Assembly: GCA_022835595.1 (NCBI GenBank) | Contig: BQUP01000001.1 | Span: 496,001 to 560,000 of the forward strand | DNA from: Cystobasidium ongulense | Lineage: Eukaryota > Basidiomycota > Cystobasidiomycetes > Cystobasidiales > Cystobasidiaceae | DNA length: 64,000 nucleotides | Reading direction: 5' to 3' | Part shown: positions 1 through 11,661 of the stretch, piece after piece | Numbering within the stretch: position 1 is the first letter of the stretch | Layout: every line of letters begins with the position of its first letter | The notes under the pieces: model-generated | Told to the model about the DNA's origin: nothing | The model's database searches: none | The model's input: only the letters and a program-made list of their open reading frames with translations | Translations under genes and position numbers: made by a program

Positions 1-370
1 TCATGCCGTGACAGCAACGAGCAGCACAGCGTGTGTAGACTGTGATACTGGATACACAAGGTGCAAGTCCTGCTGCGAGGCTGGCGGCCTTGCGTCTGGC
101 CCAGTGTCGGGCAATCCGGCGCCACTCGACTTGCATCTTGCATACATGCATGCTTCTCTCTACCACACACACCACCGCAGAGTGCTCTGCTGCTGAAATG
201 GCCTTGATGGAGTAGAGTAGAGTGCACACAAGTGAGCAGGGCCGCCGGTCCATCGCAGCTCATGCATCGCTCATGTCCACCTCCTCATAGATCTCGGCGG
301 ATGTCAACAAACACGCTGTGGATGCTGTAAACGAGAGCGTCAAGGCGAGTGCAACAAGCCGCCATCAAGC

Positions 371-3300
371 ATGCAGGTGTATCACGACGACGTTCAGTGC
401 GAGAGTGTACGCTCCGTCTCGACCCACACACCCGACTCGTCCTTGTCGCGCACAATGACATCGGCAACAGCAGCAGCACCCCCACTCATGCTGGACAAGG
501 TGTTGCTTGCTCCCCCAAACATGGACAGCAGCAGACCTTCATTGACAACTGCATCTCAATCTCCACGACGAGTCTTTGGATCGCATCCAGCCATGACAGC
601 TGCCGTTGCTCCCTCCAGCTCATCCAAGCCTTACAATACGAGTACAGCAAACAGGCCAGTCAAACGATCGAGCGTCGGTCTGTCCTCGTCTCCCAAAAGA
701 CGAGCAGCGTCAAGTGCAGACACGAAATCAGTCAAGTCAACGCTCCTCATCATGCGATCCCCTCCTGCTCCGTCAAAGAACCTCTTCAAGCCTGCAAAAC
801 GGCCTCTAGAAGGTCCAATCGCCACCGACGGTGATCGCCCTTTGAAGCGCATCAACAGCATAGCCATGCAAGCAGCGAGCGATGCAAGCCATAATCCTCC
901 TCCAAGTGCCTTGATAGCTGCATCTGACAATAGAGCGCCTTCAAAAGCGGCTAGAAAGTCATCTAGCTTGCCGAAAACATCGCCATCAACAACAGCTGTT
1001 GCCAAAGCAGACACAAACAAGCACGTCGACTTCCAACAGTTTGTCCCAGCTTCACCATGCAAGCAAGCTGGCGGACAGTATGCCAGCACGTCTCTTGCAC
1101 ACCCTGAGATGTCTAGAAAGGCCTTCTCACTGCCAGTCAAAACATCGAAACCAGCATCCATAATGTCCCTATCTCCCTCAAAATTCGGGCTCACTCTGCC
1201 TAAAACAACTTTCGCTTTTCTCAAACCTTCTCTTTCCACATTCACTACTTTTTCGGACTCGTTGGGAGCATCATCATCCAGCTCTACTTCGCAGCCGACC
1301 GGTCTCGCTCCATCACCCATTCGATCCGATGAGCACGTGCCACGACCGCTGGCAGAACCAATGCATGTCTTGCCTTCAAAAAGTTCCAGTCTCGAGTCGA
1401 TAAATAGTCTCATTGCAAGTCCAGATCGCGTACAGGCTATGTTCGCCAATCCTTTCTTGAAAACTCAAGAAGGTAGAGCACATATCTCGGCCGCTCTGCA
1501 AATACCCAGCTCGCCCCCTTCATCATCAAATGCGAAGGACAACCACAGCGCACCCTCTTCTATTTCATCAGCAAGCTCTTCTAGGCCTGCTAGTCCGATG
1601 CAGCGAGATGATCTGATGCGTCGGACAATTGAGCGAAGTCCCGTTGGTGAGATGGATCGTATGGCAGTAACTTCGCTTGACAGTGGGAAAGTCGGACAGC
1701 CCCGCCAGAAGGCCAGTCAGACGTATCAACGATACTCCCTCTCTCAGGATCCTCTAACGACTACTACGGATAATAGACATGATGCAAACCACTCTGCGTC
1801 TCGCCCTTCACTATTCGAGAAGAGCTGGACACAAAGCAAACCTTCGTCGAACTCGCTTGCGCCGGCGCCCTCCAGTCCTTTCAAGCGTCCACTTTCGCCG
1901 ACTGAGTCAATGTATACCGAGCAACGCCAAGTTCGTAAACGTAGTGAAGATACACTTTCCCGCCGACAAAGCTCACGCCAGGCAACGAGAGCCTCGCTAG
2001 GAAACGACAAAGCTTTAACAGGTCCAGTGTTTGAGACAGCAACTGCACTTAGAAAACCTAGAGTTAGCTCAAAGAGTCGTCAAAACAGCAATGAATCTGA
2101 ACAGGGCAGTAAACCACTATATCGACCTGCATCAGCAGGCGGATCGGCTCCAATCACAAGACCGCCATCGAATAGATCTTTATCTGCGCCATCAGCTACT
2201 ACCACGGGATCTACTGCCGATGTATTCAAAGCTCCTGCATTCACTTCGATGGCACCGCCACGCAAGTTGGCTCCAGGAAATGCAGCCATCGACGAAGGTG
2301 ATAGCGTCGAGACGTTTGACGCCGACACATCCGTCATGTCAACCTCTGGCCTCTCATCGCTTGCGAATTTGCAAAACTTGCTCACTAGAATGTCCCGACC
2401 TAGCATGAGTAGACGCACCAGCTCTGCTTTCCCACACCCATCTGCAAGCTTGGTTAGCTTGCCCGAGAAGGCGGAAGCGGAGATCAAGAACGCAGCACAG
2501 TCGTATAACGACAATAATAAGCCATCTCTCGGTCAATCAGCTTCGAATAGTCGACCTATAGCTGCTCTACCTCGATATGCCGCTCCTACTTCATCTTCTG
2601 CCGCACGACAATCCAAAGGGTCGAAAGGGCCTGATTCTGTCGAATTGCTTTCATCTGAAACAGTGGCACTGAGGCCCAAAGAACGACGACGGATCTCAAG
2701 CGGCGTTCCTGAAGTACGGAGAGGTAGCCTTCTACCAGTAGCAGTCAACGCTGCTCAGCGCATGACTGTGCGGCCTGATGCGGGCACTATGGATGGGGTG
2801 CAGAAGTTGCCGGCGTTGAAAGTCTCAAAAGTCGAAAAGTGCAGCATACTTCAGGATGTTGTTGCCTTTGTGGATGTCAAGACGGCAGAAGGAGATGAAG
2901 CTGGTGGAGTGTTTGTTGATATTCTTCGAAACCTTGGAGCACGAGTATGTGGTTATAGACGTCAGGGGATCGTCTTGGATGTGCTGACCTTGACTCTTTG
3001 CGTTTGTAGGTACTTGCACGTCCTACAGACTCCATCACGCACATTATCTACAAAGGTGGTCGTCAGGCAACAGTCCAACGCTACCGAGCTTATACAAAGG
3101 AGCCCAAGCCTTTCTTTGTGGGAGTAGGCTGGATAGTCCGATGCCGCGAGACGAACGAAAAGGCGAACGAAACGCCCTTCTTGGTGAATCCTGATACTGT
3201 CGATAATGGTGTATTACTTGGTGCTGGCGTACAAGGGCAAAACATTAAACTTGTCCAGCCATTGGGCCTCTCTTCAGGCAATGTCAGCAAAGGTATAAAT

Positions 3301-3709
3301 GCGAATAGAAGGAAGACGCTCGAACCGAAAGTGCTATTCCCGGATCCGAAGAAACCGGCGTCTGCTTTACCTCGTGGACAACAGACTCTTCATGGTAAGC
3401 GCAATTGAGTATTTATTTCGAAAACTTGGGCAATCCGGCTAATTTATCATGAAATCTCTTCTGCTAGCCTTCAGCGTTTTCCGCGGTGATGACAGCCAGC
3501 GCAACTCTTCGACTAGCCAAGGTGGCGAGATTGAAAGGGCAAGACAGAGGTCTCTCAAGTTTGCGCCCAGAAGTAAGCAAAGTCAGGCCTTTTCCCGAAT
3601 GTCACTAGGCTTACCTTCGTTTTTGGTTATTCTAGTCGGCTCGCCATTGAAGCAAAGAGTCTTCAACGCAATTGAGCACGACGAAGATGCGATGCAAGAA
3701 GACTCATAG
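371..3709 (+). CDS. BRCT-domain protein, microcephalin-type
   Basis: Four exons: 371-2944, 3010-3394, 3468-3572, 3636-3709 (about 1045 residues). Introns are 63-73 nt with GT..AG ends, and splicing keeps one frame to TAG at 3709. Roughly the first 830 residues are Ser/Pro/Lys-rich and look disordered, with many short basic SP sites. One BRCT domain follows: SILQDVVAFVDV, then after the first intron THIIYKGG, and the C-terminal helix FFVGVGWIVRC with its conserved Trp. Spacing and sequence resemble the first BRCT of microcephalin more than a tandem phosphopeptide-binding pair. BRCT domains bind partners in DNA-damage and chromosome-condensation proteins; a nuclear role is inferred. Start uncertain: Met at 371 or the next in-frame Met at 455. 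The family call rests on the BRCT only. Confidence 0.8.
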
Positions 3710-4264
3710 GCGGCTGCGTAAGAATATGTTGCTCTTACGTTGCTCAGAATCTGCCTGAAGGGTTTCCTATATGAGCTTGCATTGTTCAGTTTCAAACTTG
3801 TATGTTGCATTTGCTGATAAAGTTAGTGAGCTTGAAGTGGAGGTTCCTTGGTGTTGTAGCATAGCCGAAGATAGTTTCGATGATCTCTGATGATCTGGCG
3901 TGGATTGTAAAGCGAGGGCAAAGCCGTAACGCGGGCTATGGAAAGTCGTAGTCAATCTGTCCGTGGTCGTCGAGTACATTGTCACGTGTCCTTGCAGTCA
4001 GCGAGCAAAGCATGGGCAAGCCTGGAGATACAGCAGCGGCATGAGGCTAGGGCATGATTGCAACAAGCTGTAGTCTCTTCTAACACGTAAGTTGTAACAG
4101 TGTCAGCTTGCACCGCCTTTCGACTGATAACATCCCGAGGCGTTTCGACGTCAAGAAGCTGGTCCGGTTGCTGGCACGTCGACTTCCCACCGGTTCAACA
4201 CCACATTGCCATTCGCATACGCAGCATACACTAGCTCGAGAGTGCTCGACGAGTCGATGGTGCC
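3710..4264. other. Intergenic, 3' flank of BRCT gene and 5' flank of HFI1
   Basis: Both flanking genes run on +. Overlapping short frames occur, but none has splice sites or a recognisable domain. I see no TATA box, repeat or RNA gene. Confidence 0.5.
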
Positions 4265-6108
4265 ATGCTGCCTCTCACTCTGCCGCTGACACCGGCCTAT
4301 CCCTATCCATTTCCACCTCCGCCGACCGTCAAGCGGGCCAACACACTCCTCATCAAGCACAAGCTCGTCGAGCTGCTTCCGCCAGAGCTGGGCGAGATCT
4401 ACTGGTCACTGCTGTGCAATCTCGTCACTGGCAAGATCACGAGAGAAGAGTTCGAGCTGGGCTGGGATGAGCATCTCGCTGCAGCGTCCGAGGGAGCTGG
4501 TGTGATTGATTCGACTGGTGGACGACAGCATGCGATAGATCACGATGAGCTGGCGTACCTACACAATGCACTGCTACTTAGCGTACTGTACAATACTACC
4601 AAACCTACGCTCCCACCTGCAAGCGTAACGCATCAAGGCTGGACGAGCAAGCGCAAACGAGGTGGTATCGATGCGATGGCCGAAGGACCAGGCGCGGATC
4701 CACTGGGAGAGCACGCGAGAAAGAGGAGGAGACTCAAGAGACTCGTCGCTGGCATGACCAAAGGAGAGAAGAAACGACTGCGCCTGCTCCTGAACAATCG
4801 AGATAAGAAAGGCCAAGATACGCATCACTTTCCCCCGGCTATTGAAAGCATTGCAGAAAAAACTCGACTAGGACTCATGCCTGCAAGTGCAGGATTGAAG
4901 ACTCCAAACTCCGGTTGGCTTCTTCCCTCTACCACGTTTGTGACCGTCCGTGGCTTACTTGTTCCTAATTTACAGCCGCTATCCAACAAGAGCTACAGCG
5001 AGCACAAGCCACACCTACATGCCTCGACTCTGGAGAGCTGCCCGACCTGCAGTCCCTCGTTGACAGGATGGCTGGAGTTGCGTACTCGACCTCTCTTACA
5101 GCCGGTGTGAATGGGGACGCCGCCGCCTTGATGAGCGTTGCACTCGATGTAAGTTCTGCCATCCTTTTCTACACATTTCCTGCTTCGGTCCTGATATTTA
5201 GATCTGGCACTATGCAGGTTTATCTAAAGGACATGCTAGCAGCCTTACTTGAAGTTGCGTCTGCGGACAAGGCGAAGCAATCTTTAATGACCAAAACGAA
5301 AGCCGGCAAGAAAGGCAAAGCGAAAACGAAGGAGCAAGCGGACAACACGCCTTCTACTGTCACTCGTAATCACATCCTATCCCTGTTCGAATTATCACCT
5401 TCTATACTTCGTTCTAGTCACGTTGCTAGCGTTGAAAAATTTATTGCACATCAACATCTGTATGATCTGCCGCCAAGAGAAGAGCGCGTTCATATGCTGG
5501 AAGAGCGACTTGAGCAACAAAATAAGATACTTACGACGGCTTCTTCGTCAAAGACTCCAGCCACAGCTGCTGCCCCAGCTTTCTCGGCGACATTTACTGT
5601 ACCTGCTTCACCGAACAAAGAAGCTCCATCAAGCAGCATGAAAGGTGGTGTGTCACCTTCCCGCGATGGTGGCATGGATATAGATAAGATCGGTACACAA
5701 GGGACCCCTTCAATTGGAAAAGCAAAGGATCTGGCATTCGAGCTCTTCCCCGAAAGTCCTGCTCAAGCTAAACCGAATGCTGCTGGTATCGCCTCACCGG
5801 TCAGAAAGCTAAAGAAGGGAAAGCATGGTGAAGAATCGGGCTCGTCGGGTGACGAGAATGAGATACCTCTTGCAGCTACTGCCGCCCCGTCTGCTGCTTT
5901 AGCAGTCACTAAGCCCGTCGATAGCAGCGCGACTGGAGTGAAGGATACCTCGGGTAAAGAGAAGAATACGAGTGAAAAGGCAAAGAAAGAACTACAGAGA
6001 GGCAGATTTGGGATATGGAAATTGCTCACTGGGATTCTGGAGGGAAGTACAGCTAGTAATCAGGGTGTGCAGAGTAATCACCGCTTTCAACATCAAAGCG
6101 TTATGTAG
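4265..6108 (+). CDS. HFI1: SAGA complex subunit Hfi1/Ada1
   Basis: Three exons, about 570 residues. Exon 1 starts at 4265; exon 2 ends at 5149; exon 3 is 5219-6108. The first donor is uncertain (4887 or 4914), with the acceptor at 4975. The second intron, 5150-5218, has a length divisible by three, so the frame stays open through it. The N-terminal Tad1-like region has LPPELGEIYWSLLCNLVTGK and later YLHNALLLSVLYN, the two helices typical of Ada1. The middle has LPDLQSLVDRMAGVAYSTSL before the histone-fold-like VALD/VYLKDMLAALLEVA. The family scaffolds SAGA and pairs with TAF12 by a histone fold to support transcription activation. The Ala/Ser/Lys-rich tail is low complexity. Confidence 0.8.
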
Positions 6109-6335
6109 CTGGTCCGTTTGACTAGGATCAATCCCATAGGAGTAGTCAACCTTGATTGTTGTTGTTCATGTAGCAAACTTGTGGTGGTGATTAGTGTGCA
6201 ATGTCGTATCCTCGCTGCTTGCAACTACTATAACTGAGCTCGACCTTCGTGGTGACTATGGCTTCCGCCGACCGCACGATGCAACAGACGACACACCAGG
6301 TAGACGCGTCGTGCTGAGCAGGCAGAGAGCATACG

Positions 6336-9300
6336 ATGGCGTCCTCGAGAGCGACGACGAGCGCGGTCAGTCTGGACAAATGGGAGAGTCTCGCGCCTTT
6401 AAATGATATGGCAAAGGCCAGCATTGCCATGGTCGCCGAAGCAAGCAGCGAGAAGCCATTGCCAGCGAGGGTGGGTACCACGATGGTTATAATACAGACT
6501 GAAGCATGCTGACCATCTTGCTTGTCGTCTCAGCTGCTCAAGAACACGCGTGCTCTCCAGACAGCCACCAATAATACTCGACCGGGCACACCATCAGGAT
6601 CCACGACAAACCTGCTTCGACGGGCAGCATCACGCGCAGACCTGGGAAGCTCTCGCATAGGCGGCTCTGCAGACTCGTCTGTACCTGGAACGCCGCGCCC
6701 ACGCAGCCCTTCGCGGGCCAATGTCTACTTCTCCCCGCCTGGAACGAGCCATCATCACGGTCAAGGCCATGCTCGCATGCATTCAGCTACAAGTGCATTG
6801 GCGCTCCAGCTTCACCCCCAGACTATGTCCTCTCCAAGCACCTATCTAAACGGCAACACTGGCGCAGGACGAGACCCTCTGGCAGTCCATTCACCTATCG
6901 AAACGCCACAGCAGTTCTTGGACTGGTTCAGCGGTGTCGAGGCGAGTATGGAGAGCGACCAGGAAGAGGTCTTCAGGAAATACGAGATGGAGATCGATGC
7001 ATATATAGCAAGCTGTGACGAAGCGATGGAAATGCTAGAAGACTCGAGAGGATTGATCAAGGAAATGGAAGCGAATTACAGATTTGTGGAAGATAATAGC
7101 AAAGCTCTGCAACTTGCTTGTGAAGCTATGCTGGAGGAGCAGGTACGCATATATCCATCATTTGCCCTTCTTGTGCACAGAAAATGCTGACCCTCCGGAA
7201 CGCGCAGAAACATCTTATCGAGGTTACGGAGGCCATCGACGCTCGCTTGGAATATTTCAAGGAGCTAGAAACGGCGACGCGTGCTCTTAGTCAGCCTGGA
7301 GACAAAGTAGTACTTCAAGAAGACTTTCTTAATATGGTGCATCGCCTAGAAGCATGCCTGGACTTCCTGAAGACCAAGGTGGGTCGCTATTTACCATTCC
7401 TAATGCCCTACTGACAAATTTCTGGTTCTTCAGCGTAATTATCGGGATGCCGAAGTGTACATCATCCGATTTCAGCAATGCCTTACTCGCGCAATGACCC
7501 TCATCAAGATGCACTTTTTACAATTGCTTAATTCGGTCTACATAGAAGTAGCCTCAAAACTATCGGGCAGCTTCAGCGGCGCAGCCGGCTCCAAATCTGG
7601 CGGTGGTGTCTCGGGCATCAACCTGTCAGAGACGGCCTTGAAGGCATTGTTGTACGCCAAGTTCACAACCCTTAGCACAAGTACGAAGGTGTTCGTAGTG
7701 GAACTCGAGAAGAAGGCTTTGAAGAACCCAGATGAATACGGTAGCTTGCTGTCTGAATGCATCAATGCATGGACTGGAGTGCGAAGACAGCTTTTGGGAC
7801 CGATCATTGCGGAAGAAGTCCGCCGTATGGACCCCTCCTCTAGTGATCTGGTCAAACTCGCAAGATCAGGATGTGCTTATTTACGAAACGTATGCATGAA
7901 CGAATGGACTCTTTTCCGAGAGTTCTTCGCCTACTCCGGCCAAGAGGACATCTATAGATACCTCGAATCGATGTGCGACTACCTGTATGATTCGCTCCGA
8001 CCGAGAATATTGCATGAACCCAAGCTGGAGGTTCTCTGCGAGCTTTGCAATGTGCTACAGGCGTTGATCTCGCTAGATGGGGACGAAGGAGATGATGAAG
8101 ATATTGAAGACCAGCAAGAAGGAGGGACAGGCAAACGGGATTTACGCCAAGGTGATATTACTATGACCGAAGACTCTTTCGACCTGACCATAGCAGAAAG
8201 CTCGATGGCACGACGGGCAAATGCCAGTGGCAACAATGACCTTGAGGATGAAGACGCAGTCTTGCCTTCTGGTGGCAGCCTCCGCTTTAGCGAGCTACTG
8301 TCAACAGTGCTCCAAGATACCCAAACTCGACTCGTCTTCCGAGCGCAATACGTTATCGAAGCTGAAGTGTTACAATATGCGCCTAAGCTTGAAGACCTAG
8401 ACTACCCAGGCAAGCTTCAGAGGAAGAGGAAAGCAGCAGCAGCAGCCAAGGGCAAAGGCAGGGAGGAAACGCCGATTTTGAGCCTGTCACAATGGCAGAG
8501 AGAGCATGGAGGCTACAACGCAATGGGCGTAGTCGAGGAAGATGGCGTTGTCGAGTTCAAGTTACCTCCTGAGGACATCATGGAAGACTGGTATCCAACC
8601 CTACGGAAAACTTTGTGGATATTGTCAAAATTGCACTCCTACGTCAATGTGAGTTTTTTGCGCCACATTGTGTAATGATATGCCTGATCTCACTGATTTG
8701 GTACCTCAGTCTGCTATTTTCGAAGACTTCGCTGGGGAAGCAGTCAACCTATGTCGACAATCTTTAGCATTGGCTTCTGAGAAAATAGCAGCCCTTCCCG
8801 AGGCAAGCAAATTGGATGGCCAACTTTTCGTCATTCGGCATTTGCTTATCCTGAAGGAAATGGTACGCTCGCTTGATCTTGTATCTTACGAGCGGGGTAT
8901 GGCATTCAGCAGCGTGACAGATGCGCTCGCTAGTATACTTCGTAACACTACCTCTACCTTGTCCGCTATGGCTACTTTCAGGAACCCTTCAGCTGCGTTG
9001 ATAGGTCTAGCGGGACGCGGAGTTGCTGGTTTCAACGAGTTGATGAATTCTGGAGGAGGCAATGCGGAAACCATGAGGGACGCCAAACGGGAGCTTGATG
9101 CAAGCTTGAAGTTAATATGCGAAGACTTAATGAGTCAAGCATCCTTAATGGTTGCTGCACCGCTAGGAGTGTTCCTAGCGCGCTGTAGAGCATACCTCGC
9201 GCAGACGGTAGCAAGCTCGCCAGGTTCGCAAGGCGACTTGACAACGCAAGAATGGGCTAGCAGCGAGGAAGTGTTAAAATTACACGATGCGTTTTTAGCA

Positions 9301-9657
9301 GAAGCAGACGGATTGTCATCGACCGACGGAGGATCCATGGAGAAAGGACTTAGAGAGTTCTTGGACAAGCTGCGGCTGTTCCTGGTAGACGAGGTCGTAG
9401 AAGCGGAGGAAGCCCGAGTAGAAGGCCCTACTGGAGGTCGCGATGGAACCAAGGCTATGAGCGTATTAGTGCCGCCGACCCTGAGCGAAATTCAGGAGCA
9501 TTACACAACATTCTACAATCTCGTCAAAGCGGAATATCCTTTTGATGTCAGTGCAAAGCTAACACATCCAGCAAGTGTAGGAGAACGCCTTCGCAGTATA
9601 GCTGGTGATTCAGGAAAAGTCAGCGGCAATGGCTGGGCTAAGCCTAGAGAGGGGTAG
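6336..9657 (+). CDS. COG3: Conserved oligomeric Golgi complex subunit 3
   Basis: Five exons: 6336-6470, 6534-7142, 7208-7378, 7434-8648, 8710-9657 (1025 residues). All four introns (55-65 nt) are in phase. The N terminus has the Sec34 signature SLDKWESLAPL in exon 1. The coiled-coil-rich Sec34 domain follows (PQQFLDWFSGVE, MEDSRG region, EACLDFLKTK, RNYRDAEVYIIRFQQCLTRA). The C-terminal helical half carries an acidic linker (about residue 510) and a basic Lys/Arg/Ala patch. COG3 belongs to lobe A of the COG tether, which captures retrograde vesicles at the Golgi. The length matches fungal COG3 with low-complexity inserts. The ATG at 6336 is chosen because exon 1 holds the conserved N-terminal motif. 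Confidence 0.93.
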
Positions 9658-10069
9658 CTTGTGCCGTACATCCTTTCCATTCTGCTACATGAGATTGTGA
9701 AGTCCGGATGATGCTTATCCCCGTTGCTTCGGAAATCAAGCCAAGCAGGGCAGGTGAATCGAAGGTGGAGATGGTCCACATGTTTTAGGCTTTTGGAGCC
9801 AGGTGAAGATCTTTTGAAAAGGCTTTTGTTAGGTCGCATGACGCGGCGCCCCGGATAGCTTTTGCGGTTCGGCCGGTTTGTAACTTCCTCGCCGGGTCTC
9901 CGCAATACCGGCAGCAGGTGCAACTGACACTACACTGGACTTCGTTGGCTTCACTGCTTGGCTTCTCTTGTCTTCGCTTCACATCAGCTTCATTCCTACC
10001 TCTCCTTGACGCGGTTGCAACATTTCCCGAGTCACGTGCTTACCTGCTACACACCGCTGAACAGCCACC
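9658..10069. other. Intergenic between COG3 and alpha/beta hydrolase gene
   Basis: Both neighbours are on +, so this holds the COG3 3' end and the hydrolase promoter. CT-rich sequence just before 10070 fits a 5' leader. No other gene seen. Confidence 0.5.
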
Positions 10070-11024
10070 ATGCCCAGCCCAAATCCAAACTGCAAGACCG
10101 TACGTGTCCCGCATCTGTGGGGAATTGATGCTTCGTATCAGATGCCAAAGGAATACGACAGCTCCAAGCCTACTTTAGTTCTAGTCAATAGTTTTACAAC
10201 AGATTCAGAATTATACAAGGCTCAATATGAAGATAAACGCCTTACCGACGCTATGAACCTCATCAGTATCGAGCTACTAGGTCACGGTCAAACTAGAACC
10301 AAAGCAAAGGAGTTCACATATTGGGACACTGCTATAATGAACCTTCAGGTTCTCGAGGCGTTGGGCATCAAGAAAGCATATGCGCTCGGTACCAGTCAAG
10401 GTGGATGGATTGTCGTTCGAATGGCACTACTAAGACCCGATATGGTATGTCTATCGCTCACACTCTTGACGATACTACTCTAACTTGAAGCCATAGATCC
10501 AAGGTATAATTCCCCTCGGCACATCAATGGACAAAGAATGCCAGAGAACAATCGACCTGGGCTGCTGGGACGGATACAACGACGTCAGTAACGCTGTTAA
10601 TGCATTCAAGGCGGAGAAAGGCAAAACTCAGCCCGACTTTGAGGCTCCAGTCTGGTTCTGTGATTTCCTGATTGACGTCGGGTTTGGTAAGGACGTAGAT
10701 TCCAAAGTACGAGACTTTTGGCGTCAAGAGATCAAAGATAATTACAGAGGTGAAGATGGTAGGAATAGAATTCACATGGCCTCAGTCAATCTGAGAGATA
10801 GAGATGGCCTTCATGCACGAGTAGCGGATGTTACCTGCCCGGTCAGGTGGATCCACGGAACCTCAGACGCTGTCTACAGCGTAGCGAATGCTAAAGAGGA
10901 GATTCCGCTGTTCACTGGATCCCCTGATGCCAGACTACAAGTTATCGAAGGAGGTCAACACTTCCTGAGCTTCTCTCACCCGAATGAAATCGCAGAGGCT
11001 TTGCTCGAATTTGTTAAGAATTAA
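10070..11024 (+). CDS. Alpha/beta-hydrolase fold protein
   Basis: Two exons, 10070-10444 and 10497-11024, give exactly 300 residues; the intron is 52 nt. The nucleophile elbow is GTSQGGW with Ser109. The acid is probably Asp249 in HGTSDAVY, and the base His280 in GGQHFL, which completes the Ser-Asp-His triad in the usual order. LLGHGQT near residue 70 matches the oxyanion-loop strand, with a Trp/Phe-rich cap between residues 135 and 215. No signal peptide or membrane segment is visible, so a soluble intracellular esterase- or lactonase-like enzyme is likely. The substrate cannot be told from sequence. It lies tail-to-tail with acetyl-CoA synthetase. Confidence 0.9.
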
Positions 11025-11661
11025 TTCCCAATTCACATCATACCGATTACAGACTTTCCAGCTTGACCAGGAGGCACATTGTATGCTAGTTCCTCTGTGA
11101 CTCTTTAAATGGGCGACATCTCGCCAGCTTTGTAACCTCGGCATTGGTAATACCGTCAACTCCGTCTGTCGTTCTATGCTCAGCGAGCATGGTCAGGAGA
11201 CGTATCACTCGCCTCTTCTTCGATGTGGACTTAGCTTATTGAGAACATTCTTTGTGACGACTAAGCCCATGGGCCGACCGGCACATAGCACATGCTTTTT
11301 CACTATGACCTTACCTGTTTTCATCTTTTCCTTGGTTATTATTGAAAGTACCGGCCAAAGGCAAGCTTAAACGGAGAACGTGATTGAATTCTGTACTGGC
11401 ATTGCATGTGATTGATCATAATGACGAGACATTCAGCCCTGCCCAGACCGAATTTCTGAAAGAGAGGGCAAAAGGACACTATAGTAAGAAGATAGAAGAA
11501 ATTCGCCTGGTATATAATTCTGACGATACACCAGATATATAGAATTAGAAAAGATGACCTTGCCAGACCTTATTGTTAAAGTGAGACTGCACTGAGGAAC
11601 CAAGACCACAGAGCGAGATATAGATATACTGAAATCATATTAGCAATAGGGCTTTTCCGAT
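11025..11661. other. Convergent intergenic region
   Basis: Lies between the 3' ends of the hydrolase (+) and ACS (-). It is AT-rich toward 11500-11650 and fits the 3' untranslated ends of both genes. No gene or repeat seen. Confidence 0.5.

Noticed and set aside
631-1449. 272-codon minus-strand frame opposite the BRCT gene
   Set aside because: Antisense shadow of a low-complexity coding exon; the plus strand carries the conserved, spliced gene.
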